Shown in pieces: positions 25,613 to 33,615 of a DNA stretch of 64,000 nucleotides. This DNA is from Streptomyces sp. CMB-StM0423 (lineage in GTDB: Bacteria > Actinomycetota > Actinomycetes > Streptomycetales > Streptomycetaceae). The stretch's first letter is position 1, and each line of letters starts with the position of its first letter. The notes under the pieces were generated by a model. The model saw only the letters and a program-made list of their open reading frames with translations, ran no database searches and was not told where the DNA came from. The stretch lies in contig NZ_CP025407.1 in NCBI RefSeq assembly GCF_002847285.1, positions 186,001 to 250,000 on the forward strand, read 5' to 3'. Made by a program: the position numbers and the translations under genes.

Positions 25613-27124
25613 TCAGGCGATGAACGCCCCCGCCGGCTCCGCCGCCACGGGCCCGCCGCCCTCCGACACGGCGCGGGCCGCCGCCGCGAGCCGGCCGACG
25701 GCCTCCTCCGCGACCGCCCCGGTGACGGTGAACGGCAGCCGCACGTACCCCTCGAAGGCCCCGCCGACGCCGAACCGCGGCCCCGACGGGATCCGTACGC
25801 CCACCCGCTCGCCCGCCTCGGCGATGCGCGAGCCGGAAAGACCGCCCGTGCGCACCCACAGGGTCAGCCCGCCGTGCGGCACGGTGTACTCCCAGTCGGG
25901 CAGATGGCGCCGCAGGGCGGCGACGATCGCGTCGCGGTTGGTGCGCGCCTGGGAGCGGCGCAGACCGGTGGCTGCGGCCCAGCCGCCGCCCTCCAGCAGC
26001 CAGGTGGTGGCCAGTTGCTCCACCACGGGCGAGCCGAGGTCGGCGTACGCGCGGGCGGAGACCAGGCTCCGGATCACCTCGGGCGCGGCGCGCACCCAGC
26101 CGATGCGCAGGCCGGCCCAGAACGCCTTGCTGGCCGAGCCGACGGTGACGACGGTGGAGCCCGCCGGGTCGTACGCGGCGACGGGCCGGGGGCGCTCGCC
26201 GGTGTCGTCCAGGCGCAGTTCGCTCATCGTCTCGTCGGCGACGACGACGGTGCCGGCGCGGCGGGCGGCGTCGACGAGCGCGCGGCGCTGGTCGTCGTCG
26301 GCCAGGGCGCCGGTGGGGTTGTGGTAGTCGGGGATGATGTACGCCAGCCGCGGGGCGGCGTCGCGCAGGGTCTGCCGCCAGGTTTCGACGTCCCAGCCGG
26401 TCAGCCCCTCGCCCATGGCCACGGGCACGAGCCGGGCGCCGTCCTCCCGCATGAGCTGCAGGATGTTGGCGTAGCTCGGTGAGTCCACCGCGATGCGCTC
26501 GCCGCGGCCGGCGAAGAGCCGGCACAGGGCGATCATCGCGCCCATCGCGCCGGTCGTGATCATGACCTGCTCGGGCATGGTCGGCACCCCGCGGGCGGTG
26601 TACCGCTCGGCGATGGCCGCGCGCAGGCCCGGCAGCCCCGCGGGGTAGTCGCCGTGGGTGTGGGCGTAGAGCGGGAGTTGCTCCAGGGCGCCGTGCATCG
26701 CGCGGGTGAGCCAGGGCTCGGGGGCCGGCAGCGCGGCGCAGCCGAGGTCGATCATCGAGCCGGTGGCGTCCGGCGGCAGCGGCTCCAGACCGCGGGTGGG
26801 CAGCGGGTGCCCGGCCGGCACGGAGGTCCAGCTTCCGGCGCCGCGGCGGGATTCGAGGAAGCCGGCCGCGCGCAGGTGTTCGTACGCCGCGGCGATGGTG
26901 GTGCGGCTGACGCCGAGGGCGGCGGCAAGTTCGCGCTCGGCGGGCAGCCGGGTGGCCACCGGGATGCGCCCTTCGAGCACCAGCAGCCGCACGCCGTCGG
27001 CCAGGGCGCGGTACGCGGGCACGCGGCGGCCCGGCCGGTCGAGGGCCACGGCGCCCGCGCTCTCCTGCGACCGCAGCAGGCGCGCGAGCTGAACCGCACC
27101 GACGGCCGATGTCCATTCCGCCAT
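25613..27124 (-). CDS. MocR-type regulator (GntR helix-turn-helix fused to class I aminotransferase domain)
   Basis: A 503-residue protein: winged helix-turn-helix in residues 35-105 (RLPAERELAAALGVSRTTIAAAYEHLRAAGFLESR), a linker, then a fold-type I PLP domain. The likely PLP lysine is in TVGSASKAFWAGLRIGW, and YIIPDYHNPTG and VVADETMSELRL are also typical. MocR proteins use PLP or an adduct as effector and usually control a divergent gene. Here that is a YczE-like membrane protein, 100 bases away. Paired CCAGTCCAC repeats lie in the shared intergenic region. Confidence 0.9.
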   Translation of the reverse strand: MAEWTSAVGAVQLARLLRSQESAGAVALDRPGRRVPAYRALADGVRLLVLEGRIPVATRLPAERELAAALGVSRTTIAAAYEHLRAAGFLESRRGAGSWTSVPAGHPLPTRGLEPLPPDATGSMIDLGCAALPAPEPWLTRAMHGALEQLPLYAHTHGDYPAGLPGLRAAIAERYTARGVPTMPEQVMITTGAMGAMIALCRLFAGRGERIAVDSPSYANILQLMREDGARLVPVAMGEGLTGWDVETWRQTLRDAAPRLAYIIPDYHNPTGALADDDQRRALVDAARRAGTVVVADETMSELRLDDTGERPRPVAAYDPAGSTVVTVGSASKAFWAGLRIGWVRAAPEVIRSLVSARAYADLGSPVVEQLATTWLLEGGGWAAATGLRRSQARTNRDAIVAALRRHLPDWEYTVPHGGLTLWVRTGGLSGSRIAEAGERVGVRIPSGPRFGVGGAFEGYVRLPFTVTGAVAEEAVGRLAAAARAVSEGGGPVAAEPAGAFIA

Positions 27125-27129
27125 GAGAA

Positions 27130-27180
27130 CCAGTCCACCTTTCCCCGATTGGCCATATCACCTGTACAAGCCCAGTCCAC
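27130..27180. promoter_or_regulatory. Direct repeats in the MocR-yczE intergenic region
   Basis: CCAGTCCAC occurs at 27130-27138 and again at 27172-27180, a period of 42 bases or about four helical turns. MocR regulators are known to bind spaced direct repeats between themselves and their target, so these are candidate operator halves. Confidence 0.5.
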
Positions 27181-27224
27181 ATAGTGGCACGCAGCCATCC
27201 AACAGGACCAGAGGGGAGCCAGTC

Positions 27225-27914
27225 TTGTCGCGCTGGAGGGGATCTCGTACGGCCCGCAGGCTCGCGCATCTGTACGTCGGCCTGACGCTGTACGGGCTGA
27301 GTTGCGCGCTGATGGTGCGCGCCGGAATCGGACTCGACCCGTGGGACACCTTCCACCAGGGGCTCGGCAAGCAGACCGGGTGGTCGATGGGGGGCGCGAC
27401 GATCGTGGTCGGTGCGGCGGTGCTGCTGCTGTGGATACCGATCCGGCAGCGCCCGGGGCTCGGCACCGTGTCGAACGTGGTGGTGATCGGCGTCGCCATG
27501 GACGCCTCGCTCGTCCTCCTGCCCGACGTGCACGGCCTGGCCCTGCAGATCCCGCAGATGCTCGCCGGCATCGCCCTCAACGGCGTGGCCACGGGCCTGT
27601 ACATCTCCGCCCGCTACGGCCCCGGCCCCCGCGACGGCCTCATGACCGGGCTGCACCGGCGCACCGGCCTCTCCGTCCGGCTGGTCCGCACCCTGATCGA
27701 GATCGCCGTACTGGCATCCGGCTGGGCGCTCGGCGGCGCGGTCGGTGCCGGCACGGTCGTCTACGCCCTCGCGATCGGCCCGCTGGCCCAGTACTTCCTG
27801 CGCGTCTTCACGATCCCGGAACCCGCGCCGACCGGGCCGGAGACGGGCCGGAGGGACGAGGTGCGACGCGACACCCGCGAGGTGAATTATGTGCCGCCTG
27901 GCGCGGAGCGGTAG
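27225..27914 (+). CDS. YczE/YyaS/YitT-family membrane protein
   Basis: The TTG start with GAGGGGAG upstream gives 229 residues, beginning LSRWRGSRTARRL; extending to 27123 would add residues overlapping the divergent MocR start. About five hydrophobic segments follow, with GIGLDPWDTFHQGL and RYGPGPRDGLMTGLHRRTG as conserved loops of the YczE group. Proteins of this family commonly sit opposite MocR regulators and may transport a PLP-related or amino compound. The start is the least certain part. Confidence 0.8.
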   Translation: MSRWRGSRTARRLAHLYVGLTLYGLSCALMVRAGIGLDPWDTFHQGLGKQTGWSMGGATIVVGAAVLLLWIPIRQRPGLGTVSNVVVIGVAMDASLVLLPDVHGLALQIPQMLAGIALNGVATGLYISARYGPGPRDGLMTGLHRRTGLSVRLVRTLIEIAVLASGWALGGAVGAGTVVYALAIGPLAQYFLRVFTIPEPAPTGPETGRRDEVRRDTREVNYVPPGAER

Positions 27915-27991
27915 TGTACGCCTCCGGCTCGGCAGGCGGACCGTTACAGCATGCAGTGAGATGAAATCAGTCGGTGACATCTCCGTCACAC

Positions 27992-28020
27992 GTGACAAAG
28001 CGGACGCCTGTGGGTAGAAG
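27992..28020 (+). promoter_or_regulatory. rbpA upstream promoter (vegetative type)
   Basis: GTGACA (27992-27997) and TAGAAG (28015-28020) are separated by 17 bases. This resembles a housekeeping HrdB promoter and would start transcription near 28027, about 120 bases before the rbpA ATG. Confidence 0.5.
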
Positions 28021-28058
28021 CAATGGGGCGGCACGACGGGCGACGCATGTCCCGGAAC

Positions 28059-28085
28059 GGGAATCTTCATCGCCGACCGGACGTT
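28059..28085 (+). promoter_or_regulatory. rbpA SigR-type promoter
   Basis: GGGAAT (28059-28064), an 18-base spacer, then GTT (28083-28085) matches the SigR (thiol-stress sigma) consensus GGGAAT-N18/19-GTT. rbpA in S. coelicolor is known to be partly SigR-controlled, which supports this reading. The leader would be about 57 bases. Confidence 0.8.
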
Positions 28086-28147
28086 GACCGGATGACGACG
28101 ACAGCGACACCTGTCCTGTGGGCGACAAGCCCGGGAGGCAACGATTC

Positions 28148-28522
28148 ATGAGTGAGCGAGCTCTTCGCGGCACGCGACTCGTGGTGACCAGCTACGAGAC
28201 GGACCGCGGCATCGACCTGGCCCCGCGCCAGGCGGTGGAGTACGCATGCCAGAACGGCCATCGGTTCGAGATGCCGTTCTCGGTCGAGGCGGAGATCCCG
28301 CCGGAGTGGGAGTGCAAGACGTGCGGCGCCCAGGCGCTGCTCGTCGACGGCGAGGGACCGGAGGAGAAGAAGGTCAAGCCCGCCCGGACGCACTGGGACA
28401 TGCTCATGGAGCGGCGCACCCGCGACGAGCTCGAAGAGGTCCTGGCCGAGCGGCTCGCGGTACTGCGCTCCGGCGCGATGAACATCGCCGTGCATCCGCG
28501 CGACAGCCGCAAGTCGGCCTGA
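28148..28522 (+). CDS. rbpA: RNA polymerase-binding protein RbpA
   Basis: At 124 residues it equals the known length in S. coelicolor. Zinc ligands of RbpA are visible at Cys34, His38, Cys56 and Cys59 (ACQNGHRFEMP; ECKTCGAQ). The C-terminal sigma-interaction region (THWDMLMERRTRDELEEVLAERL) is present. RbpA binds RNA polymerase and the principal sigma factor and stabilises the open complex. GGAGG lies 9 bases before the ATG; an in-frame start 30 bases upstream is not needed. Two promoters precede it and a strong terminator follows it. Confidence 0.97.
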   Translation: MSERALRGTRLVVTSYETDRGIDLAPRQAVEYACQNGHRFEMPFSVEAEIPPEWECKTCGAQALLVDGEGPEEKKVKPARTHWDMLMERRTRDELEEVLAERLAVLRSGAMNIAVHPRDSRKSA

Positions 28523-28555
28523 GGCGCGGCGCCGCTTCCGGAGAACGGCATCGGC

Positions 28556-28586
28556 AAGGGCCCGTCCCGCAGTGGGACGGGCCCTT
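28556..28586 (+). terminator. Strong rho-independent-like terminator after rbpA
   Basis: AAGGGCCCGTCCC and GGGACGGGCCCTT form a perfect 13-base stem with a 5-base loop, 33 bases after the rbpA stop. The arms end in AA/TT but no long T-run follows. Confidence 0.8.
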
Positions 28587-28697
28587 CCGGGTGCCCGAAA
28601 ACGGTGGGCGGTACACGGTGACCTCCGGGCCCGTACGCTGCGAAGGCGGCCGGTCCTGAGGTGACGGACGGCTGAACGAGGACCCGGGTGCCGGGGC

Positions 28698-29324
28698 TCA
28701 GCGCTCCGGCGGCCGGTCCTCGTCCTCGTCCCGTATCACCTCGCCCTGGACGACCTTGCCGTCCGGGCGGTGGATGCGCGCCTGTGTGTACGCCTGTCCC
28801 AGGTCGCTCCCGGAGGCCGAGCGCTCGATCGCCCGGGTCAGCCTCCGGCGCACCAGCGCCCGTACCGGCGGCAGCAGCAGGAGAAGGCCCACGGCGTCCG
28901 TGACCAGGCCCGGGACCATCAGCAGCAGCCCGGCCAGCATCGTCAGCCCGTTGCCCGAGCCGCGCGCGCGGTCGGGCTCCGGCGCTTCGCCGCGCTGCTG
29001 CCGCTGGAGCTGGTCGGCGAGCGACCGCCAGGCCCGCCGGCCCGCCCGCTTGATGACGACCGAGCCCAGGATCAGCCCGCCCACCAGCACCGCGAAGACA
29101 CCCAGGACGCCGATCCGGGAGCCGAGCATGATCAGCAGCCACAGCTCCAGCAGCGCCCACGCGGCGACGCCCAGGGGGGCCAGGGTGCGGGCGAGCGAGC
29201 GGCGCCTGCGCGGCGGGCGGCCGCGGCCGTCACCGGGGCCGCGGCGGCCCGGGCCGCCGGGGCCCGCCCCCCGGTCGTCGGAGCCTGCCGGGTCCTCGTA
29301 CGGCTGCGGAATGCGATCGCTCAT
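28698..29324 (-). CDS. fxsA: FxsA-family membrane protein
   Basis: A 208-residue protein. A polar, Gly/Pro/Arg-rich N-terminus of about 45 residues precedes three hydrophobic stretches: APLGVAAWALLELWLLIMLG, VLGVFAVLVGGLILGSVVIK and TMLAGLLLMVPGLVTDAVGL. The last is the FxsA hallmark. A charged C-terminal tail ends in Asp/Glu and Arg. FxsA relatives are linked to phage exclusion in E. coli, but their role in actinomycetes is unclear. The ATG lies 3 bases after the stop of ppm1, so the two are probably one transcript. Confidence 0.88.
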   Translation of the reverse strand: MSDRIPQPYEDPAGSDDRGAGPGGPGRRGPGDGRGRPPRRRRSLARTLAPLGVAAWALLELWLLIMLGSRIGVLGVFAVLVGGLILGSVVIKRAGRRAWRSLADQLQRQQRGEAPEPDRARGSGNGLTMLAGLLLMVPGLVTDAVGLLLLLPPVRALVRRRLTRAIERSASGSDLGQAYTQARIHRPDGKVVQGEVIRDEDEDRPPER

Positions 29325-29327
29325 GAC

Positions 29328-30095
29328 TCAAGTGTGCCTGCGGCCGAGAATCCGTCCCAGCCGGGACCGTACGCCCCAGGCCGGTACCCGCCAGGCCGCC
29401 TCGGCGAAGATGTCCTTGCTCATCTTGGAGTCGCCGCGCTCGCGCTCGACGAAGGTGATCGGGACCTCCACGACGTGGTGGCCGGCGTCGGCCACGCGCC
29501 GGGCCAGATCCACCTGGAAGCAGTACCCCTGCGAGGCGATGTTCGCCAGCCCGATGCCCTCCAGCGTCTCCCGGCGGAACGCGCGGTAGCCGCCGGTGAC
29601 GTCCCGGATGCGCAGCCCGAGCCAGAGCCGCGAGTACGCGCTGCCGCCGCGGGAGATGAACTCCCGGGACTTGGGCCAGTTGACCACCCGGCCGCCGGGC
29701 ACCCACCGGGAGCCGAGCACCAGGTCGGCGCCCTTGAGCGCGGTGAGCAGCCGGGGCAGTTCCTCCGGCCGGTGCGAGCCGTCGGCGTCCATCTCGACCA
29801 GCACGCCGTAGTCCCGCTCCAGGCCCCAGCCGAAGCCGGCCAGGTAGGCGGCGCCCAGGCCCTCCTTGCCCGCCCGGTGCAGCACGTGTACGTGCTCGTC
29901 GTTCGCGCTCAGCTCGTCGGCGAGCTTCCCGGTGCCGTCCGGGCTGTTGTCGTCGACGACCAGGACGTCCGCGTCCGGCACCGCGGCCCGCACCCTGGAG
30001 ACGATCGACTCGAGGTTCAGGGCCTCGTTGTACGTCGGGATGATCACCAGGATCCCGCCCAGCGGGCCGTAGCGCCCCTGAACCCCGTCTGTCAC
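29328..30095 (-). CDS. ppm1: Polyprenol-phosphate-mannose synthase (GT2)
   Basis: The GTG start with GGAAGGGA 5 bases upstream gives 255 residues. GT2 features are IIPTYNEALNLESIV at the start, VVDDNSPDGT, MDADGSH (DxD) near residue 95, TGGYRAFRRE and the C-terminal FVERERGDSKMSKDIF. The enzyme transfers mannose from GDP-mannose to polyprenyl phosphate for protein O-mannosylation and cell-envelope glycans. In Streptomyces, Ppm1 is needed for glycoprotein phage receptors. Lacking the extra acyltransferase domain, it is the single-domain form. It is the first gene before fxsA. Confidence 0.92.
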   Translation of the reverse strand: MTDGVQGRYGPLGGILVIIPTYNEALNLESIVSRVRAAVPDADVLVVDDNSPDGTGKLADELSANDEHVHVLHRAGKEGLGAAYLAGFGWGLERDYGVLVEMDADGSHRPEELPRLLTALKGADLVLGSRWVPGGRVVNWPKSREFISRGGSAYSRLWLGLRIRDVTGGYRAFRRETLEGIGLANIASQGYCFQVDLARRVADAGHHVVEVPITFVERERGDSKMSKDIFAEAAWRVPAWGVRSRLGRILGRRHT

Positions 30096-30727
30096 TGCCG
30101 TCCCTTCCGCAATTCCCGCTTGAGCCGTCCACGCGCGCACACGGCCGCGCGGGACGGACGCCCACCATAGCCAGAGTCCGGCGGAGTCCGGCACCGAGGC
30201 GGTGCGCAACGGTACCGCGGGACGGGCGGGGGCGATGACAGGGACGGGCGCGTAGACCGCGGAAGAAGGAGGGAACGGGAGTGGCGGCCGGTGGCTCGCG
30301 GGGCCGTGCCCGCACGGCCCGTGCCACTGCGGGTCGGGCCCGGCGCCCTTCGGTCCGACCTGGGACCCGCTGGCTGCGGATCGACCGAGGGCCGTTGTCT
30401 ACTGAGCGTCCGGGCCCCACCCGGGGTCACACCAGCCCGACGGATGCCATCCTCCCTCGCCCCCGTGCCGGAGTCCTGGACCTGGCTGCCTGCGATGGGG
30501 CGCCGGTGCGGCACACCATCCGTGGCCCAGAGCGTTCCACGACTGCGCGGAGGTGATCCGGCCGGACGTCCTGTGGTGGACTCGGCCGAAACTACCCGCC
30601 GTTGCCCGTTGCGTGTCAACAGCCGTGTCACCTGTGGCGTTTTGCCGAAGCGGCTGGTCAGTCCCGAAATCAGGCCGTGGTCCCACGCCCGGGACGGCCT
30701 TCGTTCGGCCTATCGAAGATCGTTAAC
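30096..30727. other. Intergenic stretch without a recognised gene
   Basis: 632 bases between the start of ppm1 and the stop of the amidohydrolase gene. Several short open frames occur, but none has a good ribosome binding site with a recognisable product, and no tRNA fold was seen. A GAGTCCGGC direct repeat and a TATGGT -10-like hexamer for ppm1 lie in the first 130 bases. The remainder holds no clear signal. Confidence 0.5.
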
Positions 30728-32419
30728 TCACCCGATCGGCCCCGGGTGGACGGTGTTTCCGGCCACGACGGTACGCAGGCACACGGGCAGTTCCGCGCCG
30801 GGCGTGAGGTCGGGCAGGCCCGGGGTGCCGGAGCGCGGGTCGGTCGACCAGTTCGCGACCCGCTCGTCGGGCACCTGTACGACGAGGTCGCCGGCCGCCC
30901 AGACGGCGTAGTCCGCGGGCGCGCCGGGCACGAGCACGCCGGCGTCGTCGCGGCCGACAGCCCGCCAGCCGCCGCGGGTGTGGGCGGTGAAGGCGGCGCG
31001 AACGGAGATGCGGTGCTCGGCCGTGTGGTGGAACGCGGCGGCCTGGACGGTGCGCCAGGGGTCGAGCGGGGTCACCGGGGCGTCGGAGCCGAGGGCGAGC
31101 GGCACACCGGCGCGCAGGAGGGCCGCGTACGGGTTGAGGGCCCGCGCCCGCTCCGGTCCCAGCCGGGCCGCGTACATGCCCTCCTCGCCGCCCCAGGCGG
31201 CGTCGAACGCCGGCTGCACGGACGCCGTGATCGCCAGCTCCGCGAACCCGGCGACGGTCTCCGCGGTGAGCATCTCCGCGTGCTCCACCCGGTGCCGCAG
31301 CGCCCGTACGCGGTCCAGGCCGACCCGCTCGGCCGCGGCCCGTACGCCGTCGACCACGGCGGCCACCGCGGCGTCCCCGATCGCGTGGAACCCCGCCTGG
31401 AGCCCCGCCTCGGTGCAGGCGGCGACGTGGTCGGCGACGGCGGCGGCGTCGAGGTAGCCGTTGCCTCGGTGCCCGGGGCGGTCGGCGTACGGCTGCGTCA
31501 GGTGGGCGGTACGGGAGCCGAGGGAGCCGTCGGCGCAGAAGTCGCCGGCCGCGCCGAAGGCGCCGAGTTCGCGGAGGCGCCGGGCGTCCTCGGGCCCGGT
31601 GACGGCCTCGCCCCAGTAGCCGGTCACCCGCGGCCCCGGCCGCTCGGCGGCCAGCGCGAGCAGCGCCGCGAAGTCGTCCTCGCCGCTGATGTCGGGGCCC
31701 GCGCACTCGTGCACGGAGCCGATGCCGACGGCCGCGGCCCGGTCGAGCGCGGCGCCCTGCGCGGCGGCGCGCTGCGCGGGCGACATGGCGGCGTACGCGG
31801 CGCGGCGTACGGCGTGGTGGGCGTCGCGGGTCAGCGGCGCGTCGGGGGCGTAGCCGTCGCGGTCCGCGACGCCGGGCACCAGGTCGAGCAGGGCGGTGCT
31901 GACGGCGGCGGAGTGGACGTCGACGCGGGTCAGGTAGAGCGGGCGGCCGCCGGCGGCCTCGTCGAGTTCCGCGCGGGTCGGTGGGCGGCCCTCGGGCCAG
32001 CCGGTCTCGTCATACCCCTGGCCGATGAGCACCCGGTCCGCGGGACGGTCGGCGGCGTGCGCGCGGATCCGGGCCAGCGCGTCGGCCAGCCCGGTGGCGC
32101 CGGAGAGGTCGAGCCCGGTCAGCGCCAGCCCGGTGGCGGTCAGATGGACGTGCGCGTCGGTGAACGCCGGGGTGACGAGGGCGCCTTCGAGGTGGACGAC
32201 CTCATCGACGGTGCCGGCGTCCGCGAAGCCGTCGGCCGCGCCCTCGGAGCCGACCCAGGCGACGCGGTCGCCCTCGACGACCATGGCGGTGGCGAACGGG
32301 TCGGCGGGGCTGTGGACGGTGCCCCCGCGCAGCAGCACGGTACGGCGGGCGGAACCGGCCGGGGAAGACGCGGAGTTCGCGGTTTCCGCGGGTCGGGCGG
32401 CGGGGCTGTCGGCGGTCAC
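30728..32419 (-). CDS. YtcJ-like amidohydrolase (amidohydrolase-3 family)
   Basis: A 563-residue metal-dependent hydrolase with the N-terminal composite-domain start LLRGGTVHSPADPFATAMVV. Metal motifs follow: TDAHVHLTATG (HxH), GFHAIGDAAVAA (His), LRHRVEHAEM (His) and LALGSDAPVTPLDPW (the terminal Asp). YtcJ-type proteins act on amides or formylated compounds, and many are orphans. It is transcribed with an AsnC-type regulator encoded 40 bases upstream, so its substrate may be an amino acid derivative. Confidence 0.88.
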   Translation of the reverse strand: MTADSPAARPAETANSASSPAGSARRTVLLRGGTVHSPADPFATAMVVEGDRVAWVGSEGAADGFADAGTVDEVVHLEGALVTPAFTDAHVHLTATGLALTGLDLSGATGLADALARIRAHAADRPADRVLIGQGYDETGWPEGRPPTRAELDEAAGGRPLYLTRVDVHSAAVSTALLDLVPGVADRDGYAPDAPLTRDAHHAVRRAAYAAMSPAQRAAAQGAALDRAAAVGIGSVHECAGPDISGEDDFAALLALAAERPGPRVTGYWGEAVTGPEDARRLRELGAFGAAGDFCADGSLGSRTAHLTQPYADRPGHRGNGYLDAAAVADHVAACTEAGLQAGFHAIGDAAVAAVVDGVRAAAERVGLDRVRALRHRVEHAEMLTAETVAGFAELAITASVQPAFDAAWGGEEGMYAARLGPERARALNPYAALLRAGVPLALGSDAPVTPLDPWRTVQAAAFHHTAEHRISVRAAFTAHTRGGWRAVGRDDAGVLVPGAPADYAVWAAGDLVVQVPDERVANWSTDPRSGTPGLPDLTPGAELPVCLRTVVAGNTVHPGPIG

Positions 32420-32459
32420 GGCTGCGGTGCCTCGGATTCGGATCGGGGGCGCCGCGCCG

Positions 32460-32900
32460 TCAGATGCGCGGCGGCCTGGCTTCGTACGGCGTGGAGAGCA
32501 CGACGGTCGTGCGGGTGGAGACGCCGGCGAGCGAGCGGATGCGGGCCAGCAGGTCCTCCAGCTCCGCCGGGGCGGCGACGCGCACCTTGAGGATGTAGTT
32601 CTCCTCCCCCGCCACGCTGTGGCACGCCTCGATCTCGGGGACTTCGGCGAGCCGGTCCGCGATGTCGTCCGGGGCGCTGGGGTCGAAGGGCTTGACCGAG
32701 ATGAACGCGGTCATCGGCAGGCCGATGGCCTCCGGGTCGACGATGGCGCCGTAGCCGCGGATCACGCCGCGCTGCTCCAGCCGCCGCACCCGCTGGTGCA
32801 CGGCCGAGGTGGACAGGCCGGTGGCCTTGCCCAGGTCCGTATAGCTCATCCGCCCGTCCCTGACGAGCAGCTCCACGATGTGCCTGTCCAACTCCTCCAC
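32460..32900 (-). CDS. Lrp/AsnC-family regulator
   Basis: A 146-residue protein with an N-terminal helix-turn-helix (LDRHIVELLVRDGRMSYTDLGKATGLSTSAVHQRVRRLEQRGVI) and a C-terminal RAM ligand domain (AFISVKPF, HSVAGEENYILKVRV). The GTG start reads GTGGAGGAGTTGGAC and begins about 240 bases from the divergent gene at 33139. As first gene of a unit with the YtcJ-like amidohydrolase, it probably senses an amino acid and controls that gene and itself. Confidence 0.9.
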   Translation of the reverse strand: MEELDRHIVELLVRDGRMSYTDLGKATGLSTSAVHQRVRRLEQRGVIRGYGAIVDPEAIGLPMTAFISVKPFDPSAPDDIADRLAEVPEIEACHSVAGEENYILKVRVAAPAELEDLLARIRSLAGVSTRTTVVLSTPYEARPPRI

Positions 32901-33138
32901 AACGCATCAACCTACTTCGTTTGCGGCGGTCAGGTACATCCGGGGCCGCCGGAACGGCCGGGGAGGGCGCCTTCGGGGGCGCACGGGGCGCACACGGCAG
33001 CGTGTGACGAAGGCCACAGTCCATCGGGGAGCGAGGGGGACCCTGCGGACGATTATTCGGATGACAGCGAGGGAAATCCTTGCTGTGGTCGAGACCACCA
33101 CGTGACCGTCCAGGTGGCCCAACCTGAGGGGGAGCAGC

Positions 33139-33528
33139 ATGCGCCGTTCCGAGCATGTCCAGCTCGTCGATCCCGACGCCGTCGACGACGAGGAGGGCGG
33201 CGGTTACGCCGAGACCTCGCTGATCTTCCGGGTGCTCTGCCCGGACTGCGTCCAGCCCATCGCCCTGCTGGAGGGCGAGGACGTGCTTCCCGAGCACGCC
33301 CGCGTGACCCCGGCGAACCCGTTCGGCCTGACCGTGTGCACGGGCTCCGGCAGCCCGCTGTCGGCCGCGGTGCCCGAGGACGCGCGGCTGGACGCGCGCG
33401 CCGAGGACACGGCCGTGCTGCTTACGCTGCCCGAGGGCCTCGACTGGCGCCGCCAGCCCTTCTCGCACGTCGGCCCGGGGAACGAGCCGGCGCGGCGTCG
33501 GCTGCCGGGGATGCGCCGGCGCAAGTAG
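33139..33528 (+). CDS. Conserved hypothetical protein (129 aa)
   Basis: The ATG follows GGGGGAG by 5 bases. The product starts acidic (VDPDAVDDEEGGGYAETS), has one CPDC pair near residue 35 and a lone Cys near residue 69, and ends basic (PARRRLPGMRRRK). No membrane segment or recognised domain. It diverges from the AsnC regulator across a 238-base region with one GGTC-GA-GACC palindrome, and it is convergent with the acyl-CoA dehydrogenase. Confidence 0.6.
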   Translation: MRRSEHVQLVDPDAVDDEEGGGYAETSLIFRVLCPDCVQPIALLEGEDVLPEHARVTPANPFGLTVCTGSGSPLSAAVPEDARLDARAEDTAVLLTLPEGLDWRRQPFSHVGPGNEPARRRLPGMRRRK

Positions 33529-33615
33529 CGCCCGCACACCGCCCCGCGGCACCCGCCCGCGCCCGTCCCGCACCCCGGCTCCGTCCCGCCCTCCTGACGC
33601 GGTACGGACCGGCCC

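Noticed and set aside
30281..30556. Short open frame in the 632-bp gap considered as a gene
   Set aside because: No recognisable protein; composition is Arg/Pro-rich, like noise frames elsewhere in this GC-rich window.
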